A stretch of DNA of 22,994 bases from DAMCAP01 sp964369265 (GCA_964369265.1 CAYJEV010000023.1:1-22994); one strand, 5' to 3'; positions 8,484 through 15,507 are shown, counted from the stretch's first letter. Notes: generated by a model from the letters alone, not told the origin. Numbers and translations are program-made.

Positions 8484-8587
8484 TGATATAATAATCTCCA
8501 TGAGATTATCATATCCCTCGCAGGGGCGATTTAGATGTCCGTTTTGCTCGCTGTAAAGGCAACCGCAAAACATGGACGATTATATCA
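8484..8587 (+). repeat. 104-bp hairpin repeat, copy 2
   Basis: Begins TGATATAAT and ends ATTATATCA, giving imperfect terminal inverted repeats that extend inward to CCATG/CATGG. It contains at least three small hairpins: AATCTC-CAT-GAGATT, CCCT-CGC-AGGG, and GTCCGTTTTGC pairing with GCAAAACATGGAC. No open reading frame of note. It resembles a palindromic intergenic repeat or MITE-like element. Confidence 0.9.
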
Positions 8588-8606
8588 AAATTCCTAGCGA
8601 AATTTG

Positions 8607-8710
8607 TGATATAATAATCTCCATGAGATTATCATATCCCTCGCAGAGGCGATTTAGATGTCCGTTTTGCTCGCCGTAAAGGCAACCGCAAAACATGGAC
8701 GATTATATCA
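8607..8710 (+). repeat. 104-bp hairpin repeat, copy 3
   Basis: Same length and ends as copy 2, separated from it by 19 bases. I see two substitutions: CGCAGAGG for CGCAGGGG, and GCTCGCCG for GCTCGCTG. It lies 18 bases before the putative rmlA promoter. Confidence 0.9.
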
Positions 8711-8727
8711 TAACTTTTTGCAGAGTT

Positions 8728-8756
8728 TTGATACTATATTTTGGGCATGATATTTA
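8728..8756 (+). promoter_or_regulatory. putative promoter of rmlAC
   Basis: TTGATA (8728-8733), 17-base spacer, TATTTA (8751-8756), 40 bases before the rmlA ATG and just after the last 104-bp repeat. Confidence 0.45.
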
Positions 8757-8795
8757 TATTTTAAATACAATTTGAATTTGGAGGTATTTTCTGGA

Positions 8796-9674
8796 ATGAA
8801 GGGAATTATTTTAGCAGGGGGCAGCGGGACAAGGCTTTATCCGCTGACAATGGTAACCTCAAAGCAACTTTTGCCTATATATGATAAGCCAATGATTTAC
8901 TATCCATTGTCAATACTAATGCTTGCTGGTATAAGGGATATACTAATTATTTCAACACCACAAGATTTACCAAACTTTGAGCGCCTATTGGGGGACGGCT
9001 CAATGTATGGGATAAACCTATCATATAAAGTTCAGCCATCTCCTGATGGCTTAGCTCAAGCTTTTATTCTTGGCGAGGAATTTATTGGTGATGATGATTG
9101 CGCTATGATTTTAGGCGATAACATCTTCCATGGCAACGGCTTAACACGCCATCTTACAAAGGCTGCCGAAAATAAAGGCAGAGCGACTGTTTTTGGATAT
9201 TATGTAGACGATCCAGAGAGATTTGGTGTTGTTGAGTTTGATGATAATGGCAAGGCTGTTTCCCTTGAGGAAAAGCCAGCAAACCCAAAGTCCAATTATG
9301 CAGTTACAGGACTGTATTTTTACGATAACAGGGTTGTGGAATATGCTAAAAACTTAAAGCCATCTAAAAGAGGCGAGCTTGAAATTACTGATCTTAACAA
9401 AATATATCTTGAGAATGATGAGCTTGATGTAATAACTTTAGGGCGTGGTTTTGGATGGCTTGATACAGGAACTGTAGATAGCTTAACTGAGGCTTCAGAA
9501 TATGTTAAAGTAATTGAAAATCGTCAAGGACTGAAGGTTTCCTGCATTGAGGAAATATCATATATTAAGGGCTGGATTACTAAAGAAGAACTGATGAAAG
9601 CAGCTGAAAAATATGGCAAAAGCACATATGGCGCATATTTGAAAAAGGTTGCTGAAGGCAAAATAATGTATTAG
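8796..9674 (+). CDS. rmlA: glucose-1-phosphate thymidylyltransferase
   Basis: A 292-residue RmlA/RfbA, which makes dTDP-glucose from dTTP and glucose-1-phosphate as the first step of dTDP-L-rhamnose synthesis in the cytoplasm. The nucleotide-binding signature GGSGTRLYPLT is at 8-18, SKQLLPIYDKPMIYYPLS at 22-39, the sugar-phosphate/metal loop LGDNIFHGNG at 106-115, and EEKPANPKSNYAVTGLYFYD further on. Length equals the usual 290 or so. ATG 8796 is chosen over an upstream in-frame start because GGAGGT at 8780-8785 is correctly spaced and the family begins MKGIILAGG. The next gene, rmlC, follows after 12 bases. rmlB and rmlD are not in the window. Confidence 0.97.
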   Translation: MKGIILAGGSGTRLYPLTMVTSKQLLPIYDKPMIYYPLSILMLAGIRDILIISTPQDLPNFERLLGDGSMYGINLSYKVQPSPDGLAQAFILGEEFIGDDDCAMILGDNIFHGNGLTRHLTKAAENKGRATVFGYYVDDPERFGVVEFDDNGKAVSLEEKPANPKSNYAVTGLYFYDNRVVEYAKNLKPSKRGELEITDLNKIYLENDELDVITLGRGFGWLDTGTVDSLTEASEYVKVIENRQGLKVSCIEEISYIKGWITKEELMKAAEKYGKSTYGAYLKKVAEGKIMY

Positions 9675-9686
9675 TTGAGGTGAGAT

Positions 9687-10232
9687 ATGAACTTAATTAA
9701 AACCGAAATAGATGGCGTTTATATAGTAGAGCCAAGAGTGTTTGGGGATGAGCGAGGCTGGTTTATGGAGAGCTACTCCAAAATTAAAACACCTGAGGTA
9801 AGCTGCGACTTCGTGCAAGACAATCACTCATACTCTGCTGAAAAGGGAGTGCTAAGGGGCATACATTTCCAAAATGGAGAGCATGCACAAGCAAAACTTG
9901 TTAGATGCATAAGAGGTGCTGTTCTTGATGTTGCGATAGACCTTAGAAAAGGCTCTCCAAGCTATAAAAAATGGATAGCTGTTGAGCTATCAGCTGAAAA
10001 TAAAAAGCAATTATTTATACCAAGAGGCTTTGGTCATGCTTTTGTGACTTTAACAGACGATGTTGAGTTTGTGTATAAGACAGATAACTACTATAACTAT
10101 GAGAGCGATAGAAGCATACGTTTTGATGATCCTGAGATTAATGTGAACTGGGGAGTAATTAACCCTCAATTATCAGAAAAAGATAAAAATGCACCATATC
10201 TAAAAGATAGCGATTGTAGCTTTATTTATTAG
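9687..10232 (+). CDS. rmlC: dTDP-4-dehydrorhamnose 3,5-epimerase
   Basis: A 181-residue RmlC/RfbC cupin enzyme that epimerises dTDP-4-keto-6-deoxyglucose at C3 and C5. Family motifs: FGDERGWFMESY at 19-30, QDNHSYSAEKGVLRGIHFQ at 44-62 with catalytic His60, RCIRGAVLDVAIDLRKGSP at 73-91, IPRGFGHAFV at 111-120, and the Tyr-containing KTDNYYNYESDRSI at 131-144. RBS GAGGTG at 9677-9682. It forms a two-gene operon with rmlA and supplies rhamnose for cell-wall polysaccharide or exopolysaccharide. A copy of the 373-bp repeat begins 37 bases after the stop. Confidence 0.97.
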   Translation: MNLIKTEIDGVYIVEPRVFGDERGWFMESYSKIKTPEVSCDFVQDNHSYSAEKGVLRGIHFQNGEHAQAKLVRCIRGAVLDVAIDLRKGSPSYKKWIAVELSAENKKQLFIPRGFGHAFVTLTDDVEFVYKTDNYYNYESDRSIRFDDPEINVNWGVINPQLSEKDKNAPYLKDSDCSFIY

Positions 10233-10323
10233 CCATTTAATTATTGTGTAGGTAAGCCATCTCCAACAACTCCAACAAAGAAAAATAATGATGCTGAAGA
10301 AGAGGTTTTAGTTAAGCCAATAA

Positions 10324-10572
10324 TTGAAGGCAACTAGAACTATAGAGCTAGGCGAATATTTAGCCCTTTCTTCCAATGCAAATTATTTCAATTATATGCA
10401 CACATTAGTAAACGAGAATACTAAACTTGGCAGAGATTACCTAAACTTTGACCCAACTACAACAACAATAACAATCCCAGCAGAGTTCATCGAAACTTTA
10501 GGCAAGGGAGAGCATAAAGTTGAAATGGTGTTCGCTCAAGGAAGAGCCGAAACGACTTTTATTGTTGAGTAA
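10324..10572 (+). pseudogene. fragment of an X2/Ig-like cell-surface protein
   Basis: An open frame of 82 codons starting at TTG, directly after an in-frame TAA. There is no ribosome binding site, so it is not a credible independent gene. The peptide has the shape of a CBM-X2/Ig-like domain: LVNENTKLGRDYLNF, then TTTITIPAEFIETLGKGEHK and a closing VEMVFAQG...TTFIVE strand. This is like the 'LxxGtDYtvs.ntvtI...yL.tL..G.h.l.f.f' pattern of that family. The upstream linker peptide is in another frame and stops at TAG 10336-10338, so one extra base (or two lost) separates the two halves. Best read as the degraded 3' end of a surface or S-layer-type gene. Confidence 0.65.
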
Positions 10573-10607
10573 TTAGGCGATAAAACTGAATAATTAAATG
10601 CATTATA

Positions 10608-10641
10608 AAAGCTGCGGCACAATGAAAAGTGCCGCAGCTTT
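10608..10641 (+). terminator. hairpin terminator inside module copy 1
   Basis: A 13-bp stem AAAGCTGCGGCAC (10608-10620) with 10629-10641 and an 8-base loop. The following bases are GGGGTTGGGG here instead of the T run seen in copy 2, so termination may be weaker. It follows rmlC. Confidence 0.75.
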
Positions 10642-10824
10642 GGGGTTGGGGATCTTTGATTTTTATAGTTCAAATATTAGCTATAATTATTTTATCATTT
10701 TATTTTTTATATAAAGATTATGACCTAAAACTATTATGTTGTTAATTGGTGGAATTGATTTTAGAAGTTTTATACAAAAAAGTTTTGTATGCTATGTATT
10801 ACCAAAAAAATTCAAAAAATATAG

Positions 10825-10859
10825 GGCTGTCGTAATTGTTTAGAACATTTACGACAGCC
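10825..10859 (-). terminator. rho-independent terminator of the reductase/BCCT operon
   Basis: Perfect 11-bp stem GGCTGTCGTAA (10825-10835) with 10849-10859 and a 13-base loop. On the minus strand it is followed by TATATTTTTT and a second T run. AAATTTT on the other side may allow termination both ways. Confidence 0.88.
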
Positions 10860-10903
10860 AAATTTTCTTATTGGATTTTCACTCAATCAATATTATTGTG
10901 CTA

Positions 10904-12409
10904 TTAATCTCTTGGCACTTTTTCTTTTTTTATTGCTTTAACGAACGCAGCACAAACCGCAAACATAATAGCGATGAAAGGGAAGGCTGCTGCTAAAGAA
11001 ATTGTTTGAAGTGGTTGTAGACCACCTGCCATTAGCAGACCAATTGCCATAACTGATTGTATCACACCCCACATGATTTTTTTGTTATTTGGAGGATTGA
11101 TATCACCTTTTGAGGTAAGCATTGAAAGAACATAAACTCCAGAGTTTGCAGAAGTTACAAAGAACGCTGCTAATGAAATTATTGCAACTATTGACAATGC
11201 AAATCCAAGTGGGTATTGTTGTAAAATAATGAATAGTCCTGTTTCAGGAGATGCTAAAATCGCTTGTAATTGCTCCATAGGTAAAATTTCATTGACAGCA
11301 ACATGGATACCAAGATTTCCAAACACTGCACCCCACAAAGCTGCTGCTATAGTAGGAACTAAAACAACACCTAGTATGAATTCTTGAATAGTACGTCCCT
11401 TTGAGATACGCGCTATAAATACTCCAACGAAAGGACCCCATGCGATGAACCAAGCCCAGTAGAATACTCTCCAACCACCTAGCCACGCATTGCTCTCAAA
11501 AGAGTTAATGCTCATAGCATCAGAGATAAAGAAGCCTATATATTCACCAACACTATTTACTAAACTGTTTAGTATTTCGAGTCTTGGACCTACTAAAAAA
11601 CATACGAATAACAGACCAACAGCTACAATTAGGTTTGTATCAGATATTACTTTAATACCTTTCTCAATACCAGAAACTGCAGAACCTATGTAAAGAATAG
11701 ATACAACTACAACAATTGCAATTTGAATTCCGATATTGATTGGTATACCAAATAGGAAGTTTAAGCCTGCATTAATTTGTAGTGTTCCTAGGCCAAGAGA
11801 GGTAACAACACCAGCTGCTGTTGCAAATACTGCCAATATATCAACTAACTTGCCAAACCAACCATCCATCACATTCTCGCCAAAAAGAGGTTCTAGAAGA
11901 ACGCTAACAAGACCTTTTTTGCCTTTTCTGTACATAAAATATGCAAGAGATAGACCTATAACAGCATAAGTAGCCCAAGGTAGTATACCCCAGTGTCCAA
12001 TGAAAGATCGCACTGCGAAATTTGCTGCTTCTTGTGAGCCGCTTTCCAATCCAACAGGAGGGTTTAAGAAATGGGTTAGCGGCTCAGCAACACCGAAGAA
12101 AACAAGTCCTACGCCCATACCGCAGCCAAACAGTAGGCCGAACCATGTGAAGTTACCATACTCAGGCACTGAATCATCATCGCCGAGTTTGACATGTTTG
12201 TATTTTCCAAATGCTGCATAAACAACAAAAAGGAAAAAGACCATTGCTGCAATTAGGAAAAGCCAACCGAAGTCGCCTGTCAAAATTGCGAATGTAGCGT
12301 TTGCCACATTTGTAAAATTCTCATTGAAAGCTATTGACCAAAAGGCCATCACAGCAATAAGAAGAAGAGAAAACATAAAAACTGGATTTTGTTTAGTATT
12401 CTTATTCAT
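10904..12409 (-). CDS. BCCT family betaine/choline/carnitine-type transporter
   Basis: A 501-residue secondary transporter with about 12 membrane helices. The BCCT signature GCGMGVGLVFFGVAEP is at 95-110 (in place of the Gly-rich Na+/substrate loop of BetP). The aromatic box WRVFYWAWFIAWGPFVGVF spans 313-331, with Trp318, Trp320 and Trp324, followed by ARISKGRT. The family imports quaternary ammonium compounds, by sodium or proton symport or by exchange. It is third in an operon after the reductase subunits (25 bases after the grdH-like stop) and has a hairpin terminator behind it. This context argues that it brings in the substrate of the reductase, most simply glycine betaine. Family certain; exact substrate inferred. 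Confidence 0.93.
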   Translation of the reverse strand: MNKNTKQNPVFMFSLLLIAVMAFWSIAFNENFTNVANATFAILTGDFGWLFLIAAMVFFLFVVYAAFGKYKHVKLGDDDSVPEYGNFTWFGLLFGCGMGVGLVFFGVAEPLTHFLNPPVGLESGSQEAANFAVRSFIGHWGILPWATYAVIGLSLAYFMYRKGKKGLVSVLLEPLFGENVMDGWFGKLVDILAVFATAAGVVTSLGLGTLQINAGLNFLFGIPINIGIQIAIVVVVSILYIGSAVSGIEKGIKVISDTNLIVAVGLLFVCFLVGPRLEILNSLVNSVGEYIGFFISDAMSINSFESNAWLGGWRVFYWAWFIAWGPFVGVFIARISKGRTIQEFILGVVLVPTIAAALWGAVFGNLGIHVAVNEILPMEQLQAILASPETGLFIILQQYPLGFALSIVAIISLAAFFVTSANSGVYVLSMLTSKGDINPPNNKKIMWGVIQSVMAIGLLMAGGLQPLQTISLAAAFPFIAIMFAVCAAFVKAIKKEKVPRD

Positions 12410-12434
12410 ATATTAAGTCCTCACAATTATAGTT

Positions 12435-13745
12435 TTATATTAGCACTTTAAAAACAGTTTGCTCCTTGACATCAGTTGCTAATGCATTAAGTGCTACTTT
12501 AGTTCTGTGGTAACGTAATTTCCACTGCTCCTCTTTTGAGGTAGATGGATCGCCAAGTGGGTAGGGGATTGAAATAGTAGGAACTATTTTATTTGCGCCC
12601 ACTGTTTTAGCTACTGGAACAAGATTGCACATCTGAACAATTGGAATGCCCACCTTTTCGATTTCCTTCACCATCGTTGCACCGCAACGTGTACAGGTTC
12701 CTCAAGTGGTTACCAAAACTACAGCTTCAACATTATCTTCTTGTAAAAATGGAATTATTTCTTGCGCCATTCTAGTGGCATCAGCTTGGCTTGTTCCTGT
12801 TCCAACTGTGCTATAGAAGTAGGAATGTAGTGTTCCAAACAACCCCTCTTTTTCCATTGCTCTAAGTACATCAAGAGGAACTACAACATTAGGATCTGCA
12901 TCTGCAGCAGTAGGGTCATAGCCTGCATGTATTGTTTTATATTCACCTGCTACAAATCTATCTAGAGCTGATATATCGTATCTGCCCCATCTAGTCGCAG
13001 AAGCGGACTGTATTCTGTCAGGATTGTCAATTGGAACTATACCACCTGAACTCACTATAGCAATCTTAGCGTCTTTTAGCGATTTCAGTGGAGGCGCAAT
13101 TGCAACCCTCTCTGCCATTTTCATAGGTAGTTCTGTTTTAAAAGGTTGACCAGACAGCTTCTTTAAAAGCATGTCCATCATTCTTTCTGCAGCAGGTTGG
13201 TTGTTTTTTGCCATAACCTGTTTTCTTATGCCTCGTGAAAAATAGCCATCTACATCAGCACTTTCAATTTCTATACCAGCAAGCATTTTATTGGCAATCT
13301 TTGCCATAGCGCCAATATCGGAACGCATTTTTGCAGAGCTATTTCCACCTTTCATAATTATCATTTCACTACTAAACATTTCTACACCAGGATTTTCTAC
13401 ATTCATAGATGTAAGAACTGATATATTATATTTTTCTTTGACAGCCTTACAAATAGTACCGCAAGCAACTCCGTAGCGTCCAGCGTTGAATGCAGGACCT
13501 GCAATGAAAATGTCAATTTCTTTATCTTCAAGCATTTTAAAAATAGAGCTTAGTGCTTTTTCAGTGTTACTTCCCATAAAATTATCACCACAGATAATGG
13601 TATGAGTGATTTCTGCATCAAGCTTTTTTGCTAGTTCTAGACCAGGACCTACTAAGCCTTCTCTGATCTCAGGCGCAAAATCAGCTTTGTCTTCTCCACC
13701 TATTTGACCGAAAAACTGATTTACATACAAAATTGCCTTCTTCAT
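12435..13745 (-). CDS. grdH: glycine/betaine/sarcosine reductase component B selenoprotein subunit (recoded UGA)
   Basis: A 436-residue selenoprotein when the UGA at 12704-12702 is read as selenocysteine (Sec348). Read to that UGA the frame gives 347 residues ending VVLVTT. It continues in the same frame as GTCTRCGATMVKEIEKVGIP to a TAA at 12435. U-GTCTRCGATMVKEIE is the active-site signature of GrdB/GrdF/GrdH. N-terminal landmarks are VNQFFGQIGGEDKAD at 8-22 and ENPGVEMF at 117-124. The enzyme cleaves the substrate C-N bond reductively and passes a carboxymethyl group to selenoprotein A. RBS AAGGAGGAAG overlaps the stop of the preceding subunit gene. Betaine (grdH) is preferred over sarcosine or glycine because of the adjacent BCCT carrier; that choice is inference. 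Ordinary gene calling would split it in two. Confidence 0.93.
12675..12704 (-). promoter_or_regulatory. selenocysteine UGA with bacterial SECIS-like hairpin
   Basis: The UGA at 12704-12702 is followed 12 bases later by a perfect 6-bp hairpin: CGTTGC (12689-12684), loop GGU, GCAACG (12680-12675). The loop guanines sit 18 bases after the UGA, within the usual range for SelB-binding bacterial SECIS elements, which lie inside the coding sequence. Confidence 0.8.
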
Positions 13746-13756
13746 AGCCTTCCTCC

Positions 13757-15082
13757 TTAATATTCCATTACTGTTTTAGGTGATGCACCACAGATTCTAT
13801 CTCCACAAAACATAGCATTTGTTTCCATTATTATTGACCCATCTTCTCGAACAGAAGGTCCTAACAACTCGTCTGCTGCCCAGCCACCCGAAAGTCCATC
13901 TCTAGCTAGAGATTCGATGTTGCCCAAAATTATTTCCATAGGCTCCAACTCAACAAGTTCTGAAACGTTGCCACAAGAAACAATTGCATCACATTTTGGG
14001 TCTAGTGTTACAAGTGGTTGTGATTTTCCATCCCTACCCGTACACTCGTTTGTCATTCCAACTGTTTTAATACCATACTCCTCGAGTGCTACCAAACAAG
14101 CTATGAAGTCGGCATCAGTATTACCATATCCTTCTTCTGCAACAACTGCACCTTGTGCTCCTAAACTTCTAGCAAGCTGCGCTGCAAATTGTGCAGAACG
14201 TTCTTTTTGATCAAGCGCAACATTAAGATTGGATACAATAACACCAAGGAAGTTTATAGTTTTGCCATGCTCCCTATACATCACCTTAATATTTGGCAAA
14301 TTTTGAAGATCGTATGTTGACCACTTAGATGATGAACACATAAAGCTACCACCCACAACAGCGCCATCAAAAATCTCGTTAGGATGCATATAAGTTGGAA
14401 GCATACGACTTGTGTCCCAACCATAAACAAGATCATTATGTGCAGCATCTTCCATTTGGGATTGTACTTGCATTATATATACAACCCCTGGTAAATTTGC
14501 AGTTTCAGGATTACGATTTGCAATTGGAGGAAGCTCGAAAACTTCAGTTTCGTCTGGTGTGAGATCCTTTACACACTGTGCAATATACTCAGCAAACTTA
14601 TGAGTAACTTCTCTTAGCGCAACATTTTTCTTCTGTTGCTCCTGCTTCTCAAACTCTTCGTTTGTTTCAGCTACGATGACGATATTGTTAATCTCTCCGA
14701 AAAGTGTATGACTTTGACCTGCACCGCTCATGTCAACTAGACCGTCTTGATACCCCCCCCAGTACTTACCTACAGCAAGGATACTACAATTTTTAAGTGC
14801 GTGTAGTACACCTTCTCCAGCAATAGAAAAATCACCACTGTAACCTGGAAATAAGCATCGTTTGTCCGTTCTAATTCTAGGCTCTACTGCCTCTTTAACT
14901 GGACATATGCGGATATTATCGCCAGGCTTTGCAATGTGTAGCTCAACCTCAGTGATTCGCTCATCACTTTTGATAAATTCAATTGCCTCTTGCTTGTTTA
15001 TAGACAATTGTCCATTATCAAAAGATAGCTTTTCGCCGAATGAAATGTTTTTCACATGAAAATTGCCAATCTCTAATCGCAT
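13757..15082 (-). CDS. grdI: glycine/betaine/sarcosine reductase component B pyruvoyl proprotein subunit
   Basis: A 441-residue GrdE/GrdG/GrdI-type precursor, the partner of the selenoprotein subunit. The family is cleaved autocatalytically at a Cys to create a pyruvoyl group that binds the substrate amine. Recognised features: PVKEAVEPRIRTD (61-73), FPGYSG (78-83), GKYWGGYQDGLVDMSG (105-120), GWDTSRMLPTYMHPNEI (221-237), GGSFMCSSSKWSTYDLQN (244-261), TNECTGRDGKSQPLV (344-358). Cys249 is at about the position expected for the processing Cys; this is inference. The codons for Trp108-Gly110 include a run of eight G (14753-14760 on the other strand). First gene of the operon; RBS GGAGGG at 15091-15096 is 8 bases before the ATG. 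Family secure; grdI over grdE/grdG rests on the BCCT neighbour. Confidence 0.9.
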   Translation of the reverse strand: MRLEIGNFHVKNISFGEKLSFDNGQLSINKQEAIEFIKSDERITEVELHIAKPGDNIRICPVKEAVEPRIRTDKRCLFPGYSGDFSIAGEGVLHALKNCSILAVGKYWGGYQDGLVDMSGAGQSHTLFGEINNIVIVAETNEEFEKQEQQKKNVALREVTHKFAEYIAQCVKDLTPDETEVFELPPIANRNPETANLPGVVYIMQVQSQMEDAAHNDLVYGWDTSRMLPTYMHPNEIFDGAVVGGSFMCSSSKWSTYDLQNLPNIKVMYREHGKTINFLGVIVSNLNVALDQKERSAQFAAQLARSLGAQGAVVAEEGYGNTDADFIACLVALEEYGIKTVGMTNECTGRDGKSQPLVTLDPKCDAIVSCGNVSELVELEPMEIILGNIESLARDGLSGGWAADELLGPSVREDGSIIMETNAMFCGDRICGASPKTVMEY

Positions 15083-15124
15083 TTTCGTCTCCCTCCAAAT
15101 ATAATTTAAATAAGTGTTTGTCGG

Positions 15125-15163
15125 TAATCGCGGTTACTAATCGCGGTTACTAATCGCGATTGC
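15125..15163. promoter_or_regulatory. three tandem 13-bp operator repeats (probable TetR sites)
   Basis: Three abutting units: TAATCGCGGTTAC at 15125-15137 and 15138-15150, then TAATCGCGATTGC at 15151-15163. With the preceding G, each unit is a pseudo-palindrome GTAA-yCGCGr-TTAC. The array lies just downstream of the reductase operon's -10 box, inside its leader, where a bound repressor would block transcription. The divergent TetR gene is the obvious ligand. Repeats are seen; the regulator assignment is inferred. Confidence 0.8.
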
Positions 15164-15173
15164 CAATGTTTTG

Positions 15174-15202
15174 ATTATAGTAAGTGAAATTACAATTGTC
15201 AA
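15174..15202 (-). promoter_or_regulatory. consensus promoter of the reductase operon
   Basis: On the minus strand TTGACA (15202-15197), 17-base spacer, TATAAT (15179-15174): perfect hexamers and spacing. Expected transcription start is near 15167, next to the operator array. Confidence 0.9.
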
Positions 15203-15315
15203 TACTAGATTAAAATTTTATTTGCATTCACAACTTTATAATAAAAATTTGTGCATATTCCATACTAATTTTATATGAGTTATAGTAAATGTTTCATATC
15301 TTCATTTATAAGCTA

Positions 15316-15344
15316 TTGTTATTTGATTTCAAATGTGTTATAAT
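15316..15344 (+). promoter_or_regulatory. promoter of the tetR gene
   Basis: TTGTTA (15316-15321), 17-base spacer, TATAAT (15339-15344). It lies about 150 bases from the operator repeats, so the regulator does not appear to repress itself through them. The transcript would include the diverged hairpin repeat at 15389-15460. Confidence 0.7.
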
Positions 15345-15388
15345 TTATATCAAATTTAGAAAAATCTAATATAAATTGGTCATATGGG

Positions 15389-15460
15389 CATTCCGTTGTC
15401 CAAGACCTTCAAAATCGCCTCTGCGAGGAATATGAATAAACGGAACGCAGTGGAGATTAT
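15389..15460 (-). repeat. diverged member of the 104-bp hairpin repeat family in the tetR leader
   Basis: Read on the minus strand it shares ATAATCTCCA (15460-15451) and TCCTCGCAGAGGCGATTT (15429-15412, 17 of 18 bases) with the 8329-8710 repeats, in the same order. The ends differ. It has its own 7-bp stem, TTCCGTT (15391-15397) with AACGGAA (15439-15445), enclosing CCTC-TGC-GAGG. Confidence 0.7.
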
Positions 15461-15507
15461 TTATAAAATATTTGAATTTTTATTATTGTGATGAGGTGAA
15501 AATGAAA

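Larger units (their letters stand above)
10269..10641 (+). repeat. 373-bp dispersed module, copy 1 (surface-protein 3' end plus terminator)
   Basis: I see no base difference from 16293-16665, and a third partial copy is at 22912-22994. It contains an acidic linker coding for TPTKKNNDAEEEVLVKPIIE, a frameshift, an X2/Ig-like domain remnant to a TAA, then a 13-bp hairpin. In this copy the Pro/Thr linker seems to continue upstream (KPSPTTPTKK frame from about 10254), hinting that a little more of the parent gene is kept. Confidence 0.93.

Noticed and set aside
8329..8710. The repeated blocks as a CRISPR array
   Set aside because: Repeats are 104 bp with internal hairpins, the one measurable full spacer is 19 bases, and there are no cas genes. 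This is not CRISPR architecture.
10324..10572. The 82-codon frame as an independent small gene
   Set aside because: Its TTG start directly follows an in-frame TAA, there is no ribosome binding site, and the reading begins in mid-domain. Treated as a gene remnant within a repeat.
10772..10790. A small hairpin ATACAAAA / TTTTGTAT as an additional terminator
   Set aside because: Only an 8-bp AT-rich stem with a 3-base loop and no gene for it to serve beyond the stronger hairpin at 10825-10859.
12435..12674. A separate 79-residue ORF downstream of the reductase subunit
   Set aside because: It is the C-terminal part of the selenoprotein after the recoded UGA; its ATG has no ribosome binding site and codes for an internal Met.
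15083..15167. A riboswitch in the leader of the reductase operon
   Set aside because: The leader is only about 85 bases and is largely taken up by the tandem operator repeats. I see no riboswitch core or expression-platform hairpin.
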